Source: Phycisphaerae bacterium (GTDB taxonomy: Bacteria; Planctomycetota; Phycisphaerae; Tepidisphaerales; Tepidisphaeraceae). From it: DNA of 64,000 nucleotides. Each line of letters starts with the position of its first letter. Position 1 is the first letter of the stretch. The stretch is from assembly GCA_030448225.1 (NCBI GenBank), contig JAUJNJ010000013.1, forward strand, positions 1 to 64,000. Reading direction: 5' to 3'. A program made the position numbers and the translations under genes. The notes beneath the pieces were generated by a model. That model had not been told where the DNA came from and ran no database searches. It saw only the letters and a list, made by a program, of their open reading frames with translations. Of this stretch, positions 56,037-64,000 are shown one piece after another.

Positions 56037-56753
56037 TTGAAAGACCTACTAAAACAAATCTTAGCGCACATGGATCTGGCAATAACCAACAAGCCGGGGC
56101 CGCTGGCGCTCCGCCGGGATCGCGAACTTGGTGTTACTCTCGCAATGGCCGTTGCGGAGATGCTGGAGGTAACGAACACTGTATTCCTTCAAGCGGGCGC
56201 GTTTGACGGCGTCACGAACGATGATCTGTACCCGCTGATCAGACGACACCATTTCCGTGGCATCCTTCTGGAGCCACAACCGGCCGCATTCCAGAAGCTT
56301 CGCGCGGCTTACCGCGATGAGCCACAGGTAATGCCGATCAACGCGGCGCTCGACTGGTCCGCCGGGCAACGGACGATGTACTCGGTCGCAGACACGTTTT
56401 TGGCCGATCAATTTCACCCACAATTGGCGTCCTTCGAACGGGATGTGGTATTACGCTATCCCGGCGTAACACCGTCAGTCGTGCGGGAGGTACAGATCGA
56501 CTGCGTCACCGTCAAAGAGTGCATGCGCCGCGCGGGGATTGATCGCATCGACTTGTTGCAGGTCGATACCGAGGGGTATGACTTTGAGATCTTGAAGATG
56601 ATTGATGGCGCCGGGCTGCGCCCGAAAGTGGTACGGTACGAAAGTATCCACCTGTCCCGGCGCGATCGCAAGGATTGCAGCCAATTCCTGCTCGACCGGG
56701 GATACCGAATCGCACACGGCCACGAGAACACGATCGCCTGCCTACTTCCCTAA
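56037..56753 (+). CDS. FkbM-family methyltransferase
   Basis: About 238 residues from TTG 56037, or 227 from ATG 56070. SAM-binding core: TNTVFLQAGAFDGVTNDDLY (GxxxG-type loop), FRGILLEPQPAAFQKLRAAY, MPINAALDWSAGQRTMYSV, and the FkbM hallmark IDRIDLLQVDTEGYDFEILK. It ends GYRIAHGHENTIACLL, as in Methyltransf_21 proteins, which O-methylate sugars and other small molecules. G+C is clearly lower than in the rest of the window and codons are less G/C-ending, suggesting acquisition by transfer. The frame is intact, in contrast to many neighbours. Shine-Dalgarno-like GAAAGGG lies just before the TTG. Confidence 0.88.
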   Translation: MKDLLKQILAHMDLAITNKPGPLALRRDRELGVTLAMAVAEMLEVTNTVFLQAGAFDGVTNDDLYPLIRRHHFRGILLEPQPAAFQKLRAAYRDEPQVMPINAALDWSAGQRTMYSVADTFLADQFHPQLASFERDVVLRYPGVTPSVVREVQIDCVTVKECMRRAGIDRIDLLQVDTEGYDFEILKMIDGAGLRPKVVRYESIHLSRRDRKDCSQFLLDRGYRIAHGHENTIACLLP

Positions 56754-57169
56754 TACGCCCGGCAGGCGCGCCGGAACGGCGTTTCGAAGCCGCTGGTCCG
56801 ACGTGAGGCAGAATACGAGGCCAGTCCCTGAGCGCAGCCGTGTGCCCTAGCTACGGTTGCCCCCGGCGTGCCCGTATCCCCGTTGATCTGGTCGCCTAGC
56901 ACCGACGGCGATGGATGTAGTAGCCCAGCGCAGCAACCTCGTTTGAAGGATCAACGCCCGCCGCGGGCGATAGCTAGCTTACGCCCCGTCGTCCCGAGCC
57001 ATCCTATTACACCGTGATGCCGGCGAACGCTAGTTTTAGGTCGAGGTGTCGCGGCACAATACGCGGGAATTACAACCACTGAGGTCGCACCAACCTTGAG
57101 GCGGGTGTGCGGGTGTCGCCGTACCGCAGTGGCGGTCTGGACTTGATCCCGCCGGTCGGCCGCCCCGCG
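56754..57169. other. intergenic stretch between convergent genes
   Basis: 416 bp, G+C lower than average. No gene, repeat or clear terminator was recognised. Confidence 0.5.
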
Positions 57170-58423
57170 TCAGCAGCGCTCGACGGCGGCGGCGGCGTCG
57201 ACGACGTAGCGCATCACGCGCTCGTCGGTCTCGGTGAACAGGCGGTCGCGGCGCGTGTAGATGCGGCGGGTCACCTCGATGGCCTTGTCGAGGCGGTAGG
57301 GCTCGGCGCCGCGCTCGGTCGTGAACGTGTACGTCGGCACGAACCGCGGCGGCGGCACCGCGCCGGCGAGCATGCTGCAGAAGCCGACGTAGCTCCCGGC
57401 CGAGAAGCGGGTGAGGACGGCGGTCTTCACGTGGTCGCCGATCAGCGCGCCGAGCTTCACGCGCCCGGTCGGCACCCGGCGGCCGCAGACGTCGAGCGTG
57501 ACCTCGCCGTAGGTGTTCTTCAGGTTGCTCGTGGTCGTGCCGGCCCCGAGGTTCACCCACTTGCCGAGGTAGCTGTCGCCGAGGTAGCCGTCGTGCGCCT
57601 TGTTCGAGTTCGACAGCATCACGCTGTTGGAGATCTCGCCGCCGACGTTGCACATCGCGCCGATGCTCGTGCCCGGCCGGATCAGCGTCAGCGGGCGCAC
57701 GACCGTGTGCGGGCCGACGTAGCACGGGCCGACGAGCACCGAGTTGGCCCCGACCCTGGCGTGCCCGGCGATCACCACCGGGCCCTTGGAGGCGTCGAGC
57801 ACGACGCCCGGCGCGAGCGTCGCGCCCTGGCCGACGTGCACGTCCTCGTCGTTGCACATGTGGTACGGCCCGGCCGCCTTTGGCGGCGCCGGTTGCGGCA
57901 CGTTCGTGCCGTCCTCGACGAGCGACTCCTCGTTCCAGTGGAGCAGTTCCCACAGCGAGGGGATCAGCCGCCCCTGCGGCATCATGTGGGGCAGGTCGGT
58001 CAGCTTCAGCCACCGGTCGGTCCGGTCGCGCATGTCGTCGGGCGAGAGGCCGGGCGAGTGCGTGAGGGCGGCGTGCACGAGCGGGCCGCGGTCGTCCTCG
58101 CCGGGCATGATCGCGTCGTGCGGCGGGTACTCGAACCGCCCCAGCGGCACGGCCCGCCCGCTCCAGAGCAGCGCCGGCTCGTCGCCGAGCGGCGCGTTCA
58201 CGTCGGTCGGGCAGGGCATCTTCGGCACGAGCCGCACCCGGCAGTGCTCCTCGAGCTCCGGCCGCACCCAGAGCGTCAGGCGCGTCGGGTTCAGGTGCCG
58301 CACCTGCTTCTCCAGCAGCGAGCCGGTGCCGGTCATCAGCGTGAACACCGGGCGGCTCAGCGACAGCGGCGCGAATGTCGGCCAGCGGGAGCCTTCGAAG
58401 ATCACCACGTGCATGCCCTGCAT
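57170..58423 (-). CDS. GlmU-like putative sugar nucleotidyltransferase with left-handed beta-helix
   Basis: 417 residues from ATG 58423 (MQGMHVVIFEGSRWPTFAPL); a second ATG at 58414 is equally possible. The N-terminal part resembles a reduced nucleotidyltransferase (LSRPVFTLMTGTGSLLEKQV, RLTLWVRPELEEHCR). The second half is a hexapeptide beta-helix: ATLAPGVVLDASKGPVVIAG, HARVGANSVLVGPCYVGPHT and SNSNKAHDGYLGDSYLGKWV, then the GTTTSNLKNTYGEVTL acetyltransferase region. This order matches the alternative GlmU family (TIGR03991-like) of Bacteroidetes/Planctomycetes, thought to supply sugar nucleotides. With glmS 2.5 kb away, a role in UDP-GlcNAc synthesis is reasonable inference. The frame is intact; an N-terminal extension to 58549 is possible but unlikely. 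Confidence 0.85.
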   Translation of the reverse strand: MQGMHVVIFEGSRWPTFAPLSLSRPVFTLMTGTGSLLEKQVRHLNPTRLTLWVRPELEEHCRVRLVPKMPCPTDVNAPLGDEPALLWSGRAVPLGRFEYPPHDAIMPGEDDRGPLVHAALTHSPGLSPDDMRDRTDRWLKLTDLPHMMPQGRLIPSLWELLHWNEESLVEDGTNVPQPAPPKAAGPYHMCNDEDVHVGQGATLAPGVVLDASKGPVVIAGHARVGANSVLVGPCYVGPHTVVRPLTLIRPGTSIGAMCNVGGEISNSVMLSNSNKAHDGYLGDSYLGKWVNLGAGTTTSNLKNTYGEVTLDVCGRRVPTGRVKLGALIGDHVKTAVLTRFSAGSYVGFCSMLAGAVPPPRFVPTYTFTTERGAEPYRLDKAIEVTRRIYTRRDRLFTETDERVMRYVVDAAAAVERC

Positions 58424-58562
58424 GATAACGTCGGCGGGCCGGAGGGGAACCGACGAGACGGCGCGGGCATCGGTCGACCCGAAGGCGAGGACGGTGAAAC
58501 CAAGGGTCGTCACACCCGTTTCTCCCCGAGTCAGAACGTATCGGATCACCAGGGACGGGCCC

Positions 58563-58588
58563 GTTTCGCCGCAGGCCCGAAGGGCCCG
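58563..58588 (+). repeat. short palindromic repeat, family 3
   Basis: GTTTCGCCGCAGGCCCGAAG then GGCCCG; edge GGCGAAAC on the other strand instead of GGCTAAA. Confidence 0.82.
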
Positions 58589-58724
58589 CTCCCGGGCATC
58601 CGGACTCGCGCGCGGTACGGGGACGAGACGGGCACTTCGAGCCGGCGTTCGGCTGCTGTTCGACTCGCGTCGTCGGAGCGCGGTGAGTCGATTTGCGTTG
58701 AGTCGAGGCGATGACGCTTCATGG

Positions 58725-59636
58725 TCATCGCAGCGCCTGGTCGAGCGTCACCGCCTGCCGGTAGATCGCGTCGAGCAGCGGCGTCGCCACGCCGTTCGCC
58801 GCGCGGCGCAGCGGTTCGCCGAGGATCGCCTCGACCTCCAGCGGGCGGCGTTCGTGGCGGTCGACCTGCATGCTCGTGCGGTACGCGCCCATCTCGCGCG
58901 TGCTGTCGACCTGCCGCCGCACCACGTCCGGCGGCATCGCCACGCCCTCGGCGGCGGCGGCGGCGATCACCTCCTCCATCACCGCGCGCTTTCAGCGCCG
59001 TCCCCTCGTCCGACGCGATGAGGCGGTCGGTCGTCAGGTCCGTCGCGCGCAGCCCGTTGAACGGGATGTTCCACACGAGCTTTTGCCACCGCACCGCCAG
59101 CAGGTCCGCCACCGCCTCGCACTTCACCCGGCTGCCGTTGAAGAACGCTGCCACCTGCTCGTGCCGCCGGGCGGACGTGCCGCGAACGAACTCGCCCACG
59201 CGGATCAGCCCGTGGCTGAGGTGGTGGATCACGCCCGCGCCGCCGCGGTTGATGCACACGAAGCAGATGCCGCCGAGCACGCGACGTTCGCCGAAGAGCC
59301 CCGCGAGGTGCTCCTCGTTGCCGAGGCCGTTCTGAAGCGTCAGCACGACCGTCTCTTCCTTCAGGATCGGCCGAACCTGCGCGTCGAGCGCGTCGTTGCT
59401 CGTCGTCTTGAGCGCGACGATCACGAGGTCGGCCTTGGGCATGTCCGCGAATTGCGATACGCGTTCACCGAGCCGGCGTCGAGGCGGAAGTCGCCATCGC
59501 AACTACGGACGTCGAGCCCGCGAGTGCGGACGGCTTCGTAGTCGGCGCGGAGCAGGAAGTGAACGTCGTGCCCCGCCTGCGCGAGCCGCGCGCCGTAGTA
59601 GCCGCCGACGGCGCCGGCGCCAACGATCGCGATCAT
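58725..59636 (-). CDS. panE: 2-dehydropantoate 2-reductase, frameshifted
   Basis: NADPH-dependent ketopantoate reductase of pantothenate synthesis. From ATG 59636: Rossmann motif IAIVGAGAVGGYYGARLAQA, then FADMPKADLVIVALKTTSND, VLTLQNGLGNEEHLAGLFGE and GGICFVCINRGGAGVIHHLS, followed by WQKLVWNIPFNGLRATDLTT (Lys/Asn of the active site). The C-terminal domain is in a third frame (REMGAYRTSMQVDRHERRPL, then EVEAILGEPLRRAANGVATP) and ends DQALR at 58725. Frame changes at about 59460 and 58985. Length about 304 codons, as normal. panB or panC are not in the window; some family members act on other 2-oxoacids. Confidence 0.87.
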
Positions 59637-59720
59637 CACGGGACGGTCGGGGAGCCGCGTGAGGTTCCTGCGTCATCACGAGATTACCGTACGCAGGGCA
59701 CGACCCACGGGCAACGGCCC

Positions 59721-59745
59721 GTTAAGCCGCCGCTCGCAGAGCGGG
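59721..59745 (-). repeat. short palindromic repeat, family 2
   Basis: On the minus strand CCCGCTCTGCGAGCGGCGGC then TTAAC; edge GGCTTAAC. It lies between panE and the membrane protein gene. Confidence 0.8.
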
Positions 59746-59863
59746 CGCGATTCGGCAGTTCGGTAGCTTCATTCTGCGAGCGACGGACCCGTAGATCACG
59801 TCAGATAAATGCGCGCCCACCCACGTGCCATGTGACACTACAGATCGGGCATGTCCACGTCGC

Positions 59864-60586
59864 TCACTTCATCCTGGAGCGGCGACTTCTGTCACATCCT
59901 TCGGGCGAGCCGCCCGCACGCCTCGGTGCCGCGGCAAGACTCAGGGCGAGGGCGCCGATGCCGAGGTGCAGGAGCACTGCCCAAGTCGTCGTCGCGGGCA
60001 ACTCGTAGGCGACGTCCTGGTTCAACACGCTCAACTCGTTGTACATCAGCGGCCGTTCGGTCCAAGGGGGCCGAGGGTGATGAGCGCGCTGTCGATCGTG
60101 AGCAGGGGGTGGGCGATCGTGAGCCGGGCGACGAGCACGTCGCGGCCGGCGATCCAGGGGCTGAGCCAGATCGGCCAGGTGAGCCACAGGCCGGCAATCA
60201 CGACCACGATGGCCGACGCCGCCACCGCCGGGAGGCGCAGGCGGTGCAGCAGGGCGACGACGCCCCAGGGGCAGACGACGTACGCGATCAACGCGCCGAC
60301 GCATTGCGCCCAGTGGCCGGCCGTGACGTAGGGATCGCCGGTCGCGACGGCCCAGACCATCGCCGTGCCCGTCACGACGGCGGCGCGCTGGCGGCCCGAC
60401 CGACGAACGTGTCGCGCGAGGATCAGCGGCGGGGCGAGGAACGTCGCGAACGCGACGCCGCCGAAGAAGAGGCCCGTCGTCGCACCGGCGGCGACGTAGC
60501 AGAGGGTCGTCGTGACGATCGTCAGCAAAAGGGACGAGCGACGGCAGGATGAGTCGGCGAGCGGTCGAGGCGGCGGCGGCGGGCAT
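59864..60586 (-). CDS. polytopic membrane protein of unknown function, frameshifted
   Basis: Not recognised. From ATG 60586 (MPAAAASTARRLILPSLVPF), after one missing base near 60530, come membrane helices LLTIVTTTLCYVAAGATTG, FFGGVAFATFLAPPLIL, AYVVCPWGVVALLHRLRLP and AASAIVVVIAGLWLTWPIWL. After a second small frame change near 60055: TERPLMYNELSVLNQDVAYE and TTWAVLLHLGIGALALSLAA, ending RRSRMK at 59864. Length about 241 residues with six helices. A polar segment with Asn/Glu/Asp (MYNELSVLNQDVAYELP) is probably functional. No operon partners. Confidence 0.62.
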   Translation of the reverse strand: MPAAAASTARRLILPSLVPFADDRHDDPLLRRRRCDDGPLLRRRRVRDVPRPAADPRATRSSVGPPARRRRDGHGDGLGRRDRRSLRHGRPLGAMRRRVDRVRRLPLGRRRPAAPPAPPGGGGVGHRGRDCRPVAHLADLAQPLDRRPRRARRPAHDRPPPAHDRQRAHHPRPPWTERPLMYNELSVLNQDVAYELPATTTWAVLLHLGIGALALSLAAAPRRAGGSPEGCDRSRRSRMK

Positions 60587-60903
60587 GGGGGAACTCGCTG
60601 AACTTCGCCAGAGGTCCAAGTTATCTCGCGCGTCCCCATTTAGCCGGCAGGCTTGCCCGCCGCGTCGGCGCGCGGGGCGCGGGTGAGACGCTTGAAAACG
60701 CTGGAAAAACCCCGGGTCGTTTCGATGAAGCACTCGGTCGAGAATTCTGCTAGGCCACGACGGCGTGCGATCGACTTCAGGTGCAGCGCGTTCGATCGCC
60801 CACCACGCGGACCAAATCGCGAATGCTGTGAAACCGCAAGCGGCTGCCGCCGTTCGCGGGAAGGGTCGCATCGATCTTCCGCGGGAGGCGTCGGGAGTCG
60901 CTT
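60587..60903. other. intergenic stretch with a family-4 palindrome
   Basis: 317 bp between two minus-strand genes. Only the palindrome 60638-60662 was recognised. Confidence 0.55.
60638..60662 (+). repeat. short palindromic repeat, family 4
   Basis: ATTTAGCCGGCAGGCTTGCC then CGCCG; on the minus strand it ends in CCGGCTAAAT. The partner copy is 11168-11189. Confidence 0.75.
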
Positions 60904-62120
60904 TTACTGCCGCGCGTCCCGCGCGGGCTGCGCCCGCCGGCTCGCCCTCGACCGCCGGTTCGTCGGCGGGGGCGGGGCGCGTTCGGCGCCGTCGCGTCGT
61001 CGGGCGGGGCGCGGCGTCGTCAGGTCCTGGTACTCGGCCTCGAGTTGATCGATCGATCGCTGGAGGCGGTCCGCCTCGTTGATGAGCCGCTGCTGTTCGC
61101 GCGCAGCTTGCCGATCACGTCGTAGCGCCTGGGCGGCCTGGGCGCCGCGTTGGAGTGGGGGCGGACGCTCTTCGACCAATACGCGCCACTCCTGCATCCG
61201 CTGCTCGTCGAGTCGGACGTCCGAGACGCCCGCGTCGGCGTCGTCGGTCGCCGTGCGGCTCGGCGGCGGGGGCCGGGTCGGCGGGCGGGGCCTCCCGGGC
61301 GGGACGGCCCGGGCAGCCCTGCGGGCGGATCGGCGTCGCTCGGCGCGGCCGCGGGGCCGGGCGGCAGGGCCGCGGGCGCGTCAGGGCGCGGGTGCGCCGG
61401 CGTCGCCCGCGGGGGCGTCGCCGGCGTTGGGGGCGTTGCCGGCCGGCTCGAGGATCATCGTGACCTTCGCGCCGGCGGGCGGGGCGGCGTCGGGGCGTGC
61501 TCCCAGTCGAGCGACTCGTTCGCGTTGCTCGCCAGGTCCGGGATGTCGATCACCGTCAGGTCGAAGTTCACGACGCTGATGATGTACCCGGTCGCGTCGG
61601 CCGCGTAGACGCCGTCGTCCATCACGCGCGAGCCGACGAACACCCAGCTCAGCGGCGGCATCGGCTTCTTCAGCGCACGTCGCGCATCGTGCGGTACGCG
61701 GGCGTCGCGACGCGGCGGCCGTCGGGCGCCGGTCCACTCGAGCGTGACCTGCACCGGCGGGCCCTGCGGGGGAACCACTTCTTCAGCCGCGTCGGAGTAC
61801 GACACCGGCTTCCCGGCTTCAGCCCGACCGCCAGCAAGCGCGGTGTGGATGTCCGACGGCTTGGCCGGCGAGCGCAGGACCGCCTCGTGCTCGGCGGTGC
61901 CGCTCAGCACGCAGAAGAACTCCAGCGGCGCGTCCACGCCTGCGCCGCCTCGGCCTCGATCCGCACCTGCCGCGCCCTTGGCGTCGAACGTCAGGTGCGG
62001 GAGCTTGCCCACCTTCGGCTTGTCCGGCCCGCCCCCCTGCGCCGACACGCTCGTTGACGGCATGACGAGGGCGGCGACCAGCGTGCAGATCAACAGGCCC
62101 CAACGGCGACGCGGCGACAT
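60904..62120 (-). CDS. secreted YdjY-domain protein with coiled-coil tail, frameshifted
   Basis: ATG 62120 is supported by GGAGG at 62131-62135. Signal peptide RWGLLICTLVAALVMPSTSV. YdjY domain (after repair): KLPHLTFDAKARQVRIEAE, LEFFCVLSGTAEHEAVLRSP, KPSDIHTALLAVGLKPGKP, PPVQVTLEWTGADGR and SWVFVGSRVMDDGVYAADAT, then GYIISVVNFDLTVIDIPDLA. This domain is common in secreted planctomycete proteins, with no known reaction. An Ala/Pro/Gly-rich linker (about 61250-61480) leads to a C-terminal coiled coil (RLINEADRLQRSIDQLEAEY) ending at 60904. Frame changes near 61960, 61830, 61780, 61690, 61490 and 61200. Confidence 0.75.
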
Positions 62121-62286
62121 TCGGCATGGCAACCTCCGGGAAAGTCCGCGGGCGAGTCTAACCCCTGCGGAATCGATTGCGAAGGTGGGCAGAAAGCGAG
62201 CGGTCGCCGGTGACAAGCTGCTGGCCACGCGGCGTCCTTACCGCGGCCTTCGGGAACATTCCGCCGCGCCGCGTCGAAGGGTGAGC

Positions 62287-62772
62287 ATGAAACCCTTGTC
62301 CCCGCTTCGATGCGTCGCGTGCGTGCTCATCGTCCTTCTGGCACATGGCCGGCCGCGCACGCCAAGGCGTATTCTCGCGCCGAAGAAGGAGATGATCGCC
62401 CGGGCGCAGGCGATCGCCGTCGTCACAATCGACGCGGTCGAGACGGTCGAGGTGGAGGAAAGCACTGGACGTACCCGCGCGCGACGGCCCGGGTGGAGCA
62501 ACTGATCAAGGGGACGCTGCCGGAGACGGTTGAACTCCACGGCGAGGAGACGTTCATCTGCGCGCGGTGCACGTTCGCCCCCGGGCGCTACCTCGTGTTC
62601 CTCGATCGGGACGGCAACCTGTGGGTGGGCTCCAACTGGCACCTCTCGGCCCGCCCGATCGCCGGCGAGAACGTCGAGTGGTACGCCGACGACCGCGGGA
62701 GCCGCGACGAAGGCGATGCCGCTGGCAAGCGTGCTGGCGGAGGTGCGTTCGCTCGTCGGCGACAAGAAATAA
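62287..62772 (+). CDS. small secreted protein of unknown function, frameshifted
   Basis: Not recognised by name. From ATG 62287: signal peptide (CVACVLIVLLAHG), then after small frame changes KEMIARAQAIAVVTIDAVET, TYPRATARVEQLIKGTLPET, VELHGEETFICARCTFAPGR and YLVFLDRDGNLWVGSNWHLS. About 160 residues ending VLAEVRSLVGDKK at 62772. CARC is a single CxxC. Proteins of this type are short OB- or TIMP-like secreted domains; that link is weak. Divergent from the YdjY gene, with about 165 bp between the starts. Confidence 0.55.
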
Positions 62773-62870
62773 CCTTGCCGCCGCCGCTTCTTCACCGCCG
62801 AACGCCGTGCCGTACCGGCCGACGCGCCGCTCCTGTCACGCCCAGGCACCGCCCCGGGCAACTCGATAGT

Positions 62871-63319
62871 TTACGTCGCGAGGGTGAGGCCCGCGCCTTC
62901 GGCGCGGCTCGACTTCTCGAACAAGCGCCGACTGTTCCCGGTTGAAGTAGACCGACCCTCGAACCAGCCGGGGCTGGCCTCGCGGCAGCGCAGGATCGTA
63001 GTGGACGACGGCGGTGCCGCCGTCGGGGTGGGGCAGTTCGAGCGTGCCGCCGTAGCCGAGCGGGAGGCGGTGGGGGTGATGAACCCGACGCCGCGCGGGT
63101 TGGCGTCGCGCGTGTAGACCGGCCGGGGCGTCGCCGTCGCGGCCGTCGCTGAACAGGCGGAGCCAGCCGCGGACGCGGTAGCTGTGCCGGGGCACGGGGC
63201 GGCGGTCGGGGCTCGGCGTCGCGGCCGGCGTCGATCGCCGACAGGATCAGGTCCACCTGGGGCGGCCACGCCTCGGGCGGGCCGTCGCCCGCGTCCTGAA
63301 CCTCGCCCCCGATGCACAT
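62871..63319 (-). CDS. PilZ-domain protein (c-di-GMP-binding type), frameshifted
   Basis: About 149 residues from ATG 63319 (MCIGGEVQDAGDGPPEAWPP, then QVDLILSAIDAGRDAEPRPP). After a frame change near 63195: PRHSYRVRGWLRLFSDGRDG with an RxxxR-like start, YTRDANPRGVGFIT (matching the DxSxxG motif of PilZ, with N-P-R for the middle), LPLGYGGTLELPHPDG and CREASPGWFEGSVYFNRE. Both PilZ motifs are recognisable but not perfect, so c-di-GMP binding is likely rather than certain. Ends GLTLAT at 62871. Other frame changes near 63120, 63085, 63010 and 62955. Confidence 0.68.
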
Positions 63320-63802
63320 GTCACCCGCGCCGACATCTGGCCTCCCGATCAACGCGACCACCGACGCACCGGCCCGCCGCCCCATCCCGAGGGCGGGCGC
63401 CGAATCCGGTGCCGAACACGATCTACGATTCACGCTGCCAGCGGGCAAATGAGATTGGCGATGGTGCCGGCGGAAGGGGGTTCTGCGCGGCAAACCGCGC
63501 GGTGAGGGCAAGCGCGCCGCCGAAGCGTCCACGCGAATGCCGTCCGCCCCCGTTTCGCCGCAGACCCGAAGGGCCGCGCCGCGGTGATGGGACGGGGCGC
63601 AGCGCCGCCGGTGGCACGGGGCCCGTCCGTTCCGAGCGCCTTTGCCCCGTGCCGGCGGAACTGCTAGAGTTCCCGCCCTTGTTTCCCGCCCCGACCGAAG
63701 GCAAAACCGATCGTCCCGGGCGGACGTATACTTGATATGATCCCGCGGCTGACGTCGGGCCGTTCCAGCGCGACGCACGACCGCGGGCTTAAGGAGAGCG
63801 TT
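63320..63802. other. divergent intergenic region, PilZ / rpmE
   Basis: 483 bp with a family-3 palindrome (63552-63576) and the rpmE ribosome-binding site at its end. No gene is supported. Confidence 0.55.
63552..63576 (+). repeat. short palindromic repeat, family 3
   Basis: GTTTCGCCGCAGACCCGAAG then GGCCG; the G-to-A change in the left arm is shared with the 26771 copy. Confidence 0.8.
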
Positions 63803-64000
63803 GTGAAGGAAAAGACCCACCCCCGTTACCAGGTTTGCCTCGTGCACTATGCGTGGCAACACGTTCACGACCCGCAGCACGCAGTCGCGCCTCGCGGTCG
63901 ACATCTGCTCGAACTGCCACCCGTTCTTCACCGGCAAGCAGAAGTTCGTCGACGCCGCCGGCCGCGTCGAGAAGTTCAGCAAGAAGTTCGGCGGCACCTA
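63803..64000 (+). CDS. rpmE: 50S ribosomal protein bL31 (partial)
   Basis: From GTG 63803 with AAGGAG at 63791-63796, six bases upstream. [16 protein letters not shown] is followed, after one missing base at about 63853 (TGCGTGGCAA, expected TGCGGCAA-like), by [20 protein letters not shown] and [20 protein letters not shown]. Cys residues (CLVHYAC and CSNC) form the zinc-binding C+ type bL31. It runs off the window at GGTY, near the normal C-terminus. In many bacteria prfA follows rpmE, which lies beyond the window. The broken frame in this essential gene supports sequencing error as the origin of other frameshifts. Confidence 0.92.
   Translation, partial: MKEKTHPRYQVCLVHYAWQHVHDPQHAVAPRGRHLLELPPVLHRQAEVRRRRRPRREVQQEVRRHL

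Noticed and set aside
58424..58549. N-terminal extension of the GlmU-like protein
   Set aside because: The extension precedes the conserved start of the family (HVVIFEGSRW) and has no matching features.

Overview
The window (about 70 % G+C) looks like a planctomycete chromosome, probably of the Phycisphaerae/Tepidisphaera type; the phylum call is well supported and the class call is inference. Phylum markers are a LEPR-XLL surface protein (44.4-46.9 kb), a DUF1080 secreted protein, a 'WPQFRGP' PQQ-propeller protein, a secreted lactonase-fold propeller, a YdjY-domain protein, a MacAB system with separate ATPase and permease, and an Uma2 nuclease. No rRNA, tRNA, CRISPR array, integrase or transposase gene was seen.

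Layout. 0-5.7 kb: a minus-strand marR-macA-ATPase-permease-outer membrane factor efflux operon. 6.2-12.6 kb: secreted M14 peptidase, an unrecognised secreted protein, DUF1080 protein, a lone nuoA, a small ORF and a SirB1/transglutaminase-like protein. 12.8-17.9 kb: a stand-alone C-terminal carB fragment followed by full-length carB. 18.3-24.5 kb: lipase, rhomboid, propeller, acetyltransferase, Zn-ribbon, VOC and DHFR-like genes. 24.5-29.1 kb: isoprenoid genes ispA and dxs with a BRO-N/antirepressor-like gene between them. 29.6-35.9 kb: receiver protein, HAD phosphatase and two polytopic glycosyltransferases. 36.5-39.3 kb: gyrA. 39.6-46.9 kb: Uma2, GT2, membrane protein, PQQ propeller and LEPR-XLL protein. 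47-54.7 kb: metal-ABC ATPase, rpoN, PagL-like protein, asnB and glmS. 54.7-57.0 kb: a G+C-poorer accessory segment with a glycosyltransferase-like gene and an FkbM methyltransferase. 57.2-64 kb: GlmU-like protein, ketopantoate reductase, membrane protein, YdjY protein, small secreted protein, PilZ protein and rpmE (bL31).

Two features pervade the window. First, many core genes (carB, gyrA, glmS, rpmE) are broken by single-base frameshifts, mostly in G/C homopolymers, which is best read as uncorrected sequencing error rather than decay. Second, the window is unusually rich in hairpin-forming repeats. They include four families of short palindromes (about 22-30 bp) that share a GGCTAAA edge, and roughly fifteen elements of 70-230 bp whose arms are made of near-repetitive words (for example a perfect 29-bp inverted repeat around 18.1 kb). 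Most lie between genes, but several lie in frame inside protein genes: three in carB, one in a HAD phosphatase, and short ones in dxs and a glycosyltransferase. One covers the end of rpoN. The nearby carB fragment lacks the hairpin in the equivalent loop and serves as a natural empty site. This intragenic palindrome system is the most interesting content of the window.
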